Below are positions 21,640 through 33,159 of a stretch of DNA of 64,000 nt, piece after piece. The stretch's first letter is position 1. Each line of letters opens with the position of its first letter. A model generated the notes under the pieces. It did no database searches, had not been told where the DNA came from, and saw nothing but the letters and a program-made list of their open reading frames with translations. Source of the stretch: Kitagawia praeruptora (Eukaryota > Streptophyta > Magnoliopsida > Apiales > Apiaceae); assembly GCA_037693485.1 (NCBI GenBank), contig CM075348.1, forward strand, positions 1,240,001 through 1,304,000, given 5' to 3'. Both the position numbers and the translations under genes were made by a program.

Positions 21640-24520
21640 CATTCACTCATTATGACGATCGAAGTGAATCTGAGATATCGGTTTAGTGAGTGGGTCTGCT
21701 ATGTTGTTATGTGTGTCAACTCTCTCAATGTTGACATCTCTACTTTCAATGATTTCCCTAATCAAAAGAAAGCGCCACAAAACAGTTTTGCAACGTCACT
21801 TGCATCTATAAACTCTGCTTCCGCTGTTGAGTCAACCGTGAAGGTTGTTTGGAACTCTTCCAACTAATCGCTCCACCCTTCAAGGTAAATAGTACCCTAA
21901 CATGGATTTGCTATCATCACTTTCTGATTGAAAACTAGAGTAGGTATAACCCTTCTATTTTTCAACTCAGATCCACTAAAACCAAGAAAAATATCCTTAG
22001 TCCTTCGCAAGTACTTAAGGATGTTCTTCACTTCTTTCCAGTGGTCTTCACCTGGATCCGACTGATATCTGCTTGTCAAATTAATTGAATGAGCAATATC
22101 ATGCCTAGTACATAACATCGCGTACATGATAGATCCTATTGCTGAAGCATAAGGAATCTTACTCATACGCTCTCTTTCCTCAGGTGTCTTAGGAGACATC
22201 TTCTCGGAAAGGGATACTCCATGGCTCATCGGTATGAGACCTATCGTGGAGTTTTCATGCTAAACCTTTTAAGCACTTTCTCGATGTATGTACCTTAGGT
22301 AAGACCTATAATTCTTCTCGATCTATCTCTATAGATCTTCATACCAAGAATCTAGGATGTCTTTCCCAAGTCCTTCATAGTGAAGCTCTTCGATAGCCAC
22401 ACTTTGACTGATTGCAGCATCGGTATATCATTTCCTATAAGAAGTATGTCATCCACATACAATACAAGAAATGTTACCGCGCTCCCACTAACCTTCTTGT
22501 AAACACATGGTTCATCTATGTTTTTGATAAAATCAAACTCTTTGATTGTCTCATCAAAATGGATGTTCCATCTACGAGAAGCTTGCTTCAATCCATATAT
22601 GGATCACAAGCAAAATCCGAATTGATTTGAGTAGGGCTACATGCAAAAAGTTTCATCAAAGTCAATCCTTTGCCTTTGTCTGAATCATTTTGCCATGAGC
22701 CTAGCCTTGTAGGTCTCCACCTAACCATCTACTCCAATCTTTCTCTTGTATACCTTTTATCACCCAATAAGTCTAACATCCTCAGGTGCTTCAACCAAGG
22801 TCCATACTTGGTTGGCATACATAGAATCCATTTCGGATTTCATGGCACTCTGCCATTTCTCTGAGTCAACACTATGCCACATAAGGTTGTTTAGTTTGAA
22901 CAGGAGTTTCCTTTTGAACCGTAGTAGTTTGTGTTTCATGAACTTCTTTAAGTTCAATCTTGCTCCCACTGTTCCCTTCAAGGATAAACTATTTTTCTAA
23001 GAAGGTAGCATGTCTGGAGAAAAACACTCTATGATCGGTGTAAAAGTGATACCCTAAATCTCTTTAGGATATCCCACAAAACTACATTTTACGGATCGAG
23101 ATTCCAGCTTATCCGAGTCAACTTTCTTGACATTAGCTAGACATCCCCAAATCTTAACGTGTTTAAGACTCAGTTTCCTTTCTTTCCATATCTCATATGG
23201 AGTTTGAGGAACAGATTTGGAAAGCACCTTATTCGGTAAATATGCTGAGGTTTCCAATGCATAACCCCGAAGTGATACTGGAAGATCTGCATAGCTCATC
23301 GTGGATCGAACCATGTCTAATAAAGTTCAATTTCTCCTTTCAGATACTCCACTCAACTATGGAGTGTCCGAATGAGTCCACTAGGAGACTACACTATTTC
23401 TTTGAGATAATCTAGAAACACACCACTCAAGTATTCATCTCCTCGATCTGATCGAAGAGCTCTAATACTATGTTTAGTTTATTTCTCTACTTCATAACTG
23501 TATTCTTTGAACTTTTCAAAGGCTTCAGATTTGTATTTCATCAAATACATATATCTGAATCTAGATCAATTATCTATGAAAGTCACGAAGTATTAAAATC
23601 CTGCCATGGCTTGCGTAGACATTTGTCCACATACATCTATGTGTACCAATACCAGCAACTCTCTAGCGCTCTCTCCATGTCCACTAAATGGAGATTTGGT
23701 CATTTTACCCAACAGACAAGACATGCATGTAGGATATGATTCAAAATCAAAGGGTTCCAGTAACCTTCCCTTATGCAATGTCCGAAGTCTATTTTCACTA
23801 ATATGACCAAGTCTGTAGTGCCATAAGTAGGTAGGATTTTCATCATCCTTTTTTTTTTTTGTTTAATATGAAGTAAAACATATTCTATGTCACATACATA
23901 CAGACCATTATTTAAAGTTCCACTACCATAAAGAACATTATCTCTGAGGATTTGATGTTTAATATTCTGAATAATAAATGAAAATCCATCCAAGTCTAAC
24001 ATTGGAATAGAAATAATATTCCTCACAATCGAGGGAACCAAAATAACAGTTATTTAAAATAATAGTCTTGCCCGTAGGCATATGTAAATCAAACGACCCT
24101 ACAGTTATGGCAGCAACTCTTGCTCCATTGCACATCCGTAGAATCGCCTTCTCTTCCCCAAGAGCCCTACTTCTCCTTAGTCCTCGCAACGAATTACAAA
24201 TGTGAGAACCATAAGTAGTACCTAATACCTAAGTAGAAGTTTGATTTAGTGACATGTTTACTTCAATCATAAACATATCTGAATTAGAAACGGTAGTCTT
24301 ACTAGCCTTCTTCACCTTCAGTTCTGCAAGGTAAACCTTACAGTTCCTCTTCCAGTGCCTCACCTTGTTACAGTGAAAACAAACAGCATATCCCAACTTC
24401 TTAGCCCTTGAGAACTTTTCTCAAGCTTCGAAGCCAGTCAGCATAGTTGGGATCAGTCAATATGTGAGCATCTAGTATGCTACGGAGTGATTGTGCAGAA
24501 GACCTAGTGTATATATCTAT
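21640..24520 (-). pseudogene. Copia-1 gag-pol remnant
   Basis: Pieces of a copia polyprotein in the correct order on the minus strand. Gag start (DPNYADWLRSLRKVL, about 24500-24420) is joined almost directly to the zinc knuckle CFHCNKVRHWKRNC (about 24380-24330), so most of gag is deleted. Protease-region motif RMCNGARVAAITVGSFDLH is at about 24130. Pre-integrase and integrase motifs (CMSCLLGKMTKSPFSG, YALETSAYL) span about 23900-23050. In reverse transcriptase, the block between LKSIRIL and EASRRW, which should contain the first catalytic Asp, is missing; YVDDILLIGND remains near 22430. RNase H retains STAEAEFIDAS but has lost its middle. Several frameshifts and stops occur throughout. The clade was not determined. 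Confidence 0.9.
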
Positions 24521-24718
24521 ATATATTAAGTCTGCAAATGATATACACATAACAACACTTAGCAAATATTCAATTTCATTATTAAAACACTATATGAATC
24601 GGGTCTTTATTCATAAGTGGCTCCCACTAGTTTATCTAATTTATACAACCCCCTAAGTGAATAAATAAGCATTCGAAATGCTAGTGGGAATAGGGATCCT
24701 ACATTCCATCACACAACC

Positions 24719-25410
24719 TCGGCTGTAGCACGAAACGCCATGTGATGTTCAATAGGCAGACAACTCTTGTCAATTACATCTCATGTTATTCCCTAATAAA
24801 ACTTTAGCCTCTTGAATAATTGAGTCACGGCTGTGGCACGACAAACTCAATATTCTAAGTCAAGTCTAACCCAACATTCTGTACAATTGAATCAGTCTCC
24901 AACAGCCCACGGCTGTAGCACGTAACGACCATTAGATTCTAATTCATTGTACACATCTCTATGTAATAGACAAGTATTTCTAATTTCGAAATCAAAGCCC
25001 TCGGCTGTAGCACGAAACGACAATGATTTAAAAATAAGAACTACTTTTCTACCATGTTGGAAGGCTATGACCGACACAAGCCCGTTGTGTCATTGGCCAA
25101 TTACTACTTGATATTTATAAAAGAGGTTTTTTTTTAAGGTCACGAAACATTTTCGTATAAACCTATAAGTCTAACGTGTTTTAAGTTTAATAGATAATCT
25201 AAATCTATAACAAAAACACGAAAAATCTCAATATTATTAGTCAAGTCAAATCCAACATTTTGTACAATTAAATTAGATTCCAATAGCCCACGGCTGTAGC
25301 ACGTAACGACCACTAAAATCTAATTTTGTACACATCTAATGTAACAGACAAGTATTTTCATGTTGATCGGTAACAAAGTCCTCGGCTGTAGCACGAAACG
25401 ACAATGCACC
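24719..25410 (-). repeat. Six-fold motif array in the copia-1 leader
   Basis: The motif CGGCTGTAGCACG(A/T)AACG occurs with its GGCTGT at 24721, 24829, 24911, 25003, 25292 and 25384. The last four lie in two copies of a larger diverged repeat (about 24838-25100 and 25240-25490), in which AACGACC and AACGACAATG versions alternate 92 bases apart. It lies between the 5' LTR and gag and has no ORF. Function unknown. Confidence 0.85.
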
Positions 25411-27108
25411 GAAAACAAGAAATACTTTCTGTCATGTTGGAAGACCATAACCGACACAAAACTTTTTGTGCCTATGGCCGATTACAACTTGACATATATA
25501 ATACATAGATCTCATCTTCTTTGTTATAAACCAATAATTAAAACTCTTTTAATTATTAATTCTATTTCTAAACTCTTTAGAAAATTAATCTCTCCCTTAA
25601 TATAATTTCATAAATTAAATAACTAATTAATAATATTAAGATCACATCTTAATTATTTTATAATAAATTAAATCTCATTTAATCAATTAATAAAATTGCT
25701 AACTAATTATTTATTTCATAAATAAATAATCATCAGCCATTATTAATTAACTAATATTATTTAACAATCATAATCATATTATAAAGAGATTCTTCCTTTT
25801 AAATTAAATATTTCAAATCAATAATCGATAATTGGATGATTCCCAGATCGGGGGGAGCATTGTCAAGAGGCGTCACTTAATACCCCTTTCTTACAGATCA
25901 AAATCTGTTTTTGACAGAATCATCCTTTCTCTCAATATTGAAAATTCATATTTAATTACGTGTTTCACAAACACAAGAATCTCATGATTGTATTCATAAT
26001 ATAAATATTAAGGCAAGAAACGATTCCTATTTCTAGATTTTCTAGCGCACGCCTTATGTTTATTTAAGTTCACCTAGATCTATCATCGCATGGTAAACTT
26101 AGGCATATATCTCATATATAAACATAAATAAACAAGTAAGCATGCAAGCAATATCATGTCACACATTGATACAATGATGTATGGATTTATTATAGCATTT
26201 AAAAGCAATTTAAAACAATTAAAATATGCTTTAAAACACTTTTGGTAATATAAATATTTCAAAAATATTATATAAAAAATATTTGACCACTCCATTAGAT
26301 CCGTCTCGGAAAAACGAATCCAACGATATATTGCACGCCCAAATCGGAGTTACGAAACTCCCAAAAAATCAAATTTAATGTGGACAGAAATCTGTAACGC
26401 ATTCAAGATACGCGTTACAACAATTAAAACTATTTAATTGTGTAACGCATTACAGTAATGCGCAACCGTGCCTGACACGCATTTCTTAAATGCGCGACCC
26501 CCTTCTTTTTATGTTGGCGCGCCACGCGCCCGACAGCAACATTTAGATCAGTTTTTTTTTTTTGTTTGTTAATCTGACATTCAGACTGTACAACTCTTGT
26601 AACTGTTGCTTGCGTGCCTTTATTACCCAAAACAAAACTGCCGAATACATGAATAACGTTTATTATAGTATTAATAATAACTATTATTATTTTCATTATT
26701 TTTATTTTACTATTAATAAATTAATTAACAATAAATTAATAAATTAATAAAAAAATAAAAATAACATGATTTCTGAAATCAAACAGCAACAAAAATTACC
26801 AGGTGGCTTATAGGGTCCTTGTACAATTTTAATTTCATAATATTCACATGCATGATTATTTTATGAATTTTAATCAAAACAATTTTAAAAAAATTCATAA
26901 CAAATAATCTACACATCACAAAATTATGAAAAAAATATCTAGATGATCCATAACACTTATAGAACCCAGATCAATGGTCAAAAATTCATGCAAATATTAT
27001 TTTGAATTAATTCATAATTAAATCCAAATAAACTTGCAAAAATCATAATAAATCCATATATGCATAAAAAAATCTGAAATTTTTTATATGAATCTTTATA
27101 TGCAAGAA

Positions 27109-27124
27109 CCTGGCTCTGATGCCA
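27109..27124 (-). other. Primer binding site of copia-1
   Basis: The minus strand reads TGGCATCAGAGCCAGG one base after the 5' LTR end. It matches the common plant initiator-Met tRNA primer motif (TGGTATCAGAGC) with one substitution. Confidence 0.85.
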
Positions 27125-27125
27125 T

Positions 27126-28685
27126 TGAAGGAATTTACGGACGAGCGGAAGCGCGGTATAACAATTATTCCGTAAAAACCATGTATCGGGCATATAGAAA
27201 ATCATATAAAACGAAATAGCGGAGGAATCGAAACCTTACCTTTAAAAAAATCGAAGCTTTACAAAATGGTGTTTTAGCAGTTGCTCCTCAGAGTGTGAAG
27301 CACTCTACCGGTATCCACCAAGATTAATTCTTCGACGAAGCTTTTTTATAAAACTAAGCTTTTATAAAAATGGAGGTTTGAGAGAGAGAGGGGGAGATGA
27401 AGAAGATGAGGGAGGCAACTAGGTTTTTCACAAAAACCAAAAGTGTATAACTCATTCTCATCTCATTCTATTTATAGGGCTTATGTAGGGTTTTCATAAT
27501 TAATATATCATTATATATTAATATATAAATCCTACACTTTATCTTATAAAATGTTAAATAATAATTAAAACAATTTTAATCATTATTAAAACAACTTGCT
27601 CTCTCAAAATACCTTCATCAATAAATTAATCTTTTTATGGTGTGACCCTGTAGGTTCAAATTAAGCCGGTAGTAGAAATAAATAATAATAAACTTTTTAT
27701 TTATTATTTATATGAATTCTAAAATTCATTAAATATAATTAACTGATTAATTATATTTATTCTACATCGTGAGTGATGCTTCTCAACATATCGCGACTAT
27801 CCGGATAATATGAATTCACTGCTTAGAATACCAAGAACCTGTCAGTGCTAGTTACCGTACAATCAATTCCTTCTACCCTACAATATCCCGATTAAATACA
27901 AGGCATGGAACTCGTGTCAAGCCTATCAAATTTAATCATATGATTCTTATTCATAATGCAAAGTTCATATTAATGCAAATTAGAAACTCCTTTCTAATTT
28001 CATACACTCTGGCCAGAGATTCCGGAACTAGCATCATAAGAATAGCATAGGATATTCTCTTCCTTACTGGAAGGGGTAGATCCTTTATTGACCGTTAACT
28101 ATCTCCATACACAAATCCCTATGCCCAGAATAGACCTAATGGATGTCCTTGAGACTAAGGACTAAACCAAAGCACAGTTCATTATATACAAGATTACTCT
28201 AACGATCTCAAGTCTAAGGACACTTGTACAACTATCACTCAGTGAACAACTATCGACACGTGAGTAAACTCCATTAGTTGTTCAACTTATCGAGTCATGT
28301 TCAGTGAACTTATTCCCTAATAATCACCTACATACTAGCTATAGTGTCGCCACACAAATGCCTATGAGAACAGACATCCTCCTTAAAGGAGCAAGCATAG
28401 TATGTACCAATCTTTGCGGATTCACTAACTTCCGATTAGTTATCCTATGATTAGGAACTGTTTAAGTCTAGAGTTATCATCTTCTAGATCTCACTATTAT
28501 AATCTCATTATAATTCTAGAAGCTTTACTTTAAACCATGGAATATCTTATTTAAAACACTTTAAATAGATAAGGCCCGTAATAAAAACAAATAAGTCTTT
28601 TATTAATATTAATGAAATCAAATAAGAGTACAATAAAGTTCTCCTAACTCATCATACATGATTGGATTTAGGACAAACTCTTTCA
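27126..28685 (-). repeat. 5' LTR of copia-1
   Basis: 1560 bases, identical to 20036-21595 by eye. Right flank is CTGCA at 28686-28690, equal to the left flank at 20031-20035. Confidence 0.95.
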
Positions 28686-28760
28686 CTGCATTCCTTTTAT
28701 AACATGAATATGGCCATGATAAACTTATCTTTACCGACACTCCAACGGTGATGCACAATC

Positions 28761-30001
28761 CTGCAAAAGAAAAAAGTTTATTTATGTCCAGCTTGTCATA
28801 TTAGAAATTTTTTGCTAAACCCAGCTCTCCGCTTAAGTCTAAATACTCCTGGTTAGCAAGTTGGAAAACAAAAAAGCACATACGTAAACATGGTGCAGTA
28901 AGCAATACACTACTTCCAATATCAAGAATTTATTTTTATAAGTAAATAGGAAAATTACAAATTGAGTTGTATTGGGAGCTGACGACAAAATAACTTGTAC
29001 TTTCGACATGTCTTTGCTGTTAAACCTTCTAACATGTCTCTGTTCTTTCTTTCTGCATATCCTCTTTGCTGTTAAACCTTCTTTGTGGGTAATACACTCT
29101 GATATAACTAATTAGTTTCTTTACAGCCAGGTCAAATATAATCTGCCAGCACCAAAGTTTATAAGTTAATATATGTATAAAAAAAATTTGGTCGTCAAAT
29201 CTCAGTCAAAATTAAAGAAGGAGATTATACTTTGGCTGCACTTGCATCTTGGATATGGATATTTCTATCTCAACACGTATAATGGATGTACATCTCTTCT
29301 ACAAAACCTCTACAACCTGGGAATCAACAACTGGAAGACACACCTGCACAGCTGCCTGTGGAATTCTTCCAAAACTTGCACTGCCTTTTAAAGAGCCTAT
29401 TCTACATCACAAATCTCCCCGGACATGTCCTCAAGATCTCTATCCACTAAAACTTCTTGAATCTTCATTTCAATGAAAAGTCTATTAGGTCAAAGCGCAT
29501 GTCCAAATTCATATTAGCTTCCAAGATCCCATAATTTGTGGGAGAGTAATTTCCAGTAATGGTTGATTACGAATGAAAAATAGTTCAATCCTCAATATGT
29601 ATACTTCAGGATCCTTGTAGATCATTATATTATGTGTAAAATGAACTCAAAGACATGATAGATAAATAATTTGGAATTGAACAAAATATAAACTATAAAG
29701 TGATATACTTGTAAATGGAAACAAATTAAAAAAAAAGCAAAAAACTACACATTAATGAGGTTAAGTCAGAGATAGAAATTCGTAGTTGAAAAAGCAAAAG
29801 AAAAGTTACCTTTTTCAAGAAGGCAGTGAAACAGGACCAAAGGGATTTCAATTTCAACGTGTAAAAGTTTAACACGGAACATAGCCTGTAAATTCATAAA
29901 CAATAATATAATTCAGAAGCATAGAAACTAAGGTGGTAGCAGCAGTAGATCACCTATATGGTAGCGACACTTGAGTACATCGATCTTTGAAGAGATTTGC
30001 A

Positions 30002-30058
<57 letters not shown>

Positions 30059-31366
30059 TGAAAGTAAGTCGAAAATAAAGTACATTTGTAAGAATGAAAT
30101 TAATAACAAATAAAATGACAACACTCTGAGCAACCATAGAATTTTTAGAAGTAGAACCTGCCACCAAAAATTTATAAGGACGTTGTAGATAGAAACAACA
30201 CTTGCTTGAAGAAGGTAATTTTTCCGAATTCATAGAAATTTAATGCTAAATTATTGCAAGTAAACCCCTAAAAGCTTTGTTCCTTTTGCTTGCATTATAT
30301 TTTTTTAATCAAGATAAACTTGTTATCTATACATTGAGTGTCAGCAATGCTCTTATTTGTACTGGAGATTGAAACATGTCCATTAGGTTGAAAACCTGAA
30401 AGAACAATTCAAAGTAATAGAGACATACTTGTTAGAAAGTTCATTTTTTTAATACAAATGTTAACTTCTCAAATCCTTTCTTTTAGGCAAGTGCAGAACA
30501 TTACACTGGATGGAAAACATAGGCATGAGAGTTCTTTTTCATTTTCAGGAAGGTGGAGCTTCTCTACACTAAAGGAACAACTACACTTTCAATTAGGATC
30601 AGTACAGGAGCTACATCATGATGACAATTAAAGAGAACGAAGAGGTTAAAATAATAAATGCATAAGTGGTGAAGACAATAATAAAGTAGGAAAATAGATA
30701 GCCAGTACGTATTATCTTGGTGTTCCAAAATTTATCCAGACAGTTATTCATTGCAAGCTATATTTTTTACTGATAGCCTTGGTGTTTGATAAACAATAAG
30801 GTCATCTAAGAAAGTTATAAATTTTTAAAATGTTCTAAAAATTTGAAATTACGTTGTAAAGTGATTACGTTCATGTCTTGTTCGGCTATAGACTGTCCAT
30901 CGCCAAAGAAAAGAAAAATCTACAAATTATTCCCCTAATTTGAGCATTCTATAGTCTGGTTCGTGTTAAAACTAAATGTCCATTACCGAAGAAAAGAAAA
31001 ATATATAAAATCTTCTCCTAATTCAATTATGCTGCGATCTGGATCTGGTTGGTACTTATAGAAGTATGAAAAGAAAGAGTAAGGCAGTTGGTACTCATGT
31101 GCTGTTCTGCTAGAGCTTACTGTTCGTCATCCTTTGCAATATCTGAAGACATCCTCTGCAACGGCATAACATTGCTTGATCGTTGGATTGCTCAATCTCT
31201 ACAGAGAGAGTGATATTTAAAAGGAACGTATGACACGTTAGTAATAATTCTCGTAGATTAAATGCAATTTAGCTAGAATATATTAGTATTTAAATTTGTC
31301 TTTTGTTGCTGACTACAAACTTTAAAATACATGTAAATCTCTACCGATGAAAGGTGCATAGACTAC
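28761..31366. other. Mostly unidentified DNA with minus-strand exon-like frames
   Basis: A likely exon on the minus strand runs from an acceptor near 29888 (TTTACAG) to a donor near 29809 (AAAAG|GTAACT), encoding FRVKLLHVEIEIPLVLFHC. A second frame near 29490-29390 encodes KIQEVLVDRDLEDMSG. They may be upstream exons of the gene split by copia-1. The stretch 30240-31360 has no supported feature and should hold the missing downstream fimbrin exons if they existed; I could not find them. Confidence 0.3.
30004..30055. repeat. (TA)n microsatellite
   Basis: About 26 uninterrupted TA repeats. Confidence 0.98.
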
Positions 31367-33159
31367 CTTTAAGCAGAAGAGAAATTTGTGACACCTTTTT
31401 TGTAGCCCGCTTTGTTGAGATGGAAATTCATCCACTTCAATAAAACCTTCTCAGGTGCTAGAGCCATAATCTCCTCAACATCTTGTATACATTATAAAAT
31501 ACATCACTGCATTGTTGCTTAACAATTTGTTAAATTAATGCAGAGAAAGAAACAAAAAGATTCTTGAGATTTATAAATATGTATAGTCAATTACATTGTT
31601 ATCTTCCACTAATTCCATAAGCCGGTGTCTTCCTGAGATTGAGATCTGCCAATAATTGCATCTGAAATTGCAAATTCAGAATTTAATGGATAATAGAAGA
31701 CAGAAAGTAAAGACTCAGCACCCGACTAATTAGAGTTTAGGTCTCCGTACGACATAGAACATCCTGTCATATTAGCATCTTTACTGTATTAGAATGTATA
31801 AAGAAACTGGCAGTTCACAGTAGCACACCGAGTTGTTTTAAACATGAAATTTAAACTATATGAAGTTAAATTGTTAAAGGTCTACCTTTATAATTTGCTA
31901 TATTAAGCCAAGTACCATATGTGGCTGCAAAATTAAAAAATGTAAAACGGAAACCGTCAAAGATCGACATAGTATTTTGATCCAAAGTCTCTAGATTACA
32001 TTAGAATCAAGCTTACTCTTCCTTCAACCAGGTCCTCAGTGCCGATGTTGACTACTGTGCAGCCTATAGCCTTGGCAGAGATGATGCAAAGTGTATGATT
32101 CTCATTTCTTTCCCAAGGATCGAGTACCATTTTGTTGTTAATAGTTCATTCATCAATTGTATTTGGCACAGCAACATTGATAAGCTTACTATGTCAAGAC
32201 ATGCAATATGTCAAAATTAAAAATAACTGATATCAATATCCAAACTTTTTGCCAAAGAGATTACTATAAGGCACACACAAACATACCATAGAAGCACTCC
32301 GTCCTTTGCAACCTCGAATAGATAATTTGTAGTCGGATCTTTCGGAAGAAATTGCTTTAAGAATTGATCATTCCTGAGATAACTATTAATGTGGGCAACA
32401 AAGACGCATTCTCTGATTCTTTTATAGTGTGTAGAAGAGTAGTCGTGGTGGAGTTAAGGAACGAAGATGAATTTTTTAGGTTACCCAATTTCGCAGCAGC
32501 TCGTGCTTGTACATTAAGATAAGCCTGTCCAACAAAATACAACAAAAAAATTAAGTTAAGACACAAAGACACCATCTTATAGTAGTAACTGAAGGAAGGG
32601 TATTGTACTTATTTCAGCTCAGTAGTCCACAAACACACAACATAATATTAACAACCTATATGCCTACAAAATTTCTGTTTTTTTATATACATTAGTAGCC
32701 TATCATATCGTATAACCACAGCGAGTTATGGCCAATACATTTAATGAAAAGCGTAAAAGGTCACCCTGAGGAATCCTTCAAAATCAACCTCACTACTCAT
32801 ATCAGACTCCGATTCATGCAAAATAAGTCTAATACCTTCCTCTGTAAACACCTCACTGGAAGCTATAAGTTGTGCAAGTAAAGGTGGCAAATCCCCAATT
32901 CTGACTATACCATTCTGTTTCTGTACGGCTACAAACTACAAAATAAATTAACTTAGCAAAACAAAAAGGCCTAATAAAAACACGATACTTATACGAAACA
33001 TACAGTAAATTTAACACAAAATATTTCAAACACAAAAATTTTAAATAGAGTTAAATGAGAAAGAAATTTTACTTTGTCTTTGAGGTTGAGTAACTGGAGT
33101 TGTGTGAATTGTGTTTGGAGCCATTGATCAGATACATGAACACCCGTAAAGCTAGACAT
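31367..33159 (-). pseudogene. FIM: Fimbrin (actin-bundling protein) gene, 5' part, inactivated
   Basis: Seven minus-strand exons match the start of plant fimbrins, which bundle actin filaments through tandem calponin-homology domains: 33159-33073, 32935-32765, 32524-32287, 32188-32017, 31924-31886, 31661-31595 and 31481-31367, all with GT-AG borders. Recognisable segments: MSSFTGVHVSDQWLQTQF at the start, EVDFEGFLRAYLNVQ(A)RA across exons 2/3, FLKQFLPKDPTTNYLFEVAK, VNIGTEDLVEG and KVLLKWMNFHLNKAGYKK. Lesions: a 1-base deletion early in the SES(N)AS region of exon 3, TGA for Arg in exon 4 (IDE-stop), TAG in exon 5, a 2-base deletion in exon 6 and a frameshift at the end of exon 7. The remaining calponin-homology domains are absent. 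Introns are kept, so it is a genomic, not processed, copy. Confidence 0.88.

Larger units (their letters stand above)
20036..28685 (-). mobile_element. Copia-1: complete, non-autonomous Ty1/copia insertion, 8650 bp
   Basis: Two 1560-bp direct LTRs (20036-21595 and 27126-28685) with TG...CA ends, flanked by the 5-base target duplication CTGCA. Minus orientation is set by the primer site and polypurine tract. As far as I can read, the LTRs are identical, so insertion is very recent. Yet gag and pol carry large deletions and many stops, so the copy must have been mobilised by proteins from another element. It inserted into an exon-like frame of the host. Confidence 0.93.
19925..28760 (-). pseudogene. 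Unidentified exon split by the copia-1 insertion
   Basis: On the minus strand an exon starts after the acceptor TTTTGCAG at 28761, is interrupted at the target duplication CTGCA (28686-28690 / 20031-20035), and continues from 20030 towards 19925 with segments such as GGSPHSYDIQGVGIIGFC. If the 8650-bp element and one target copy are ignored, the reading frame stays open across the join. The left part (about 20030-19925) has the same frame as the 70-base right part. I cannot identify the protein; possible upstream exons lie at 29820-29900. Inference: a transcribed gene or recent gene fragment was disrupted. Confidence 0.45.

Noticed and set aside
24719..25410. Possible CRISPR-like array
   Set aside because: Irregular spacing of 82-289 bases, plant context, no cas genes; it is a repeat in a retrotransposon leader.
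30240..31360. Remaining calponin-homology exons of fimbrin
   Set aside because: Searched for the expected motifs downstream of exon 7 on the minus strand and found none.
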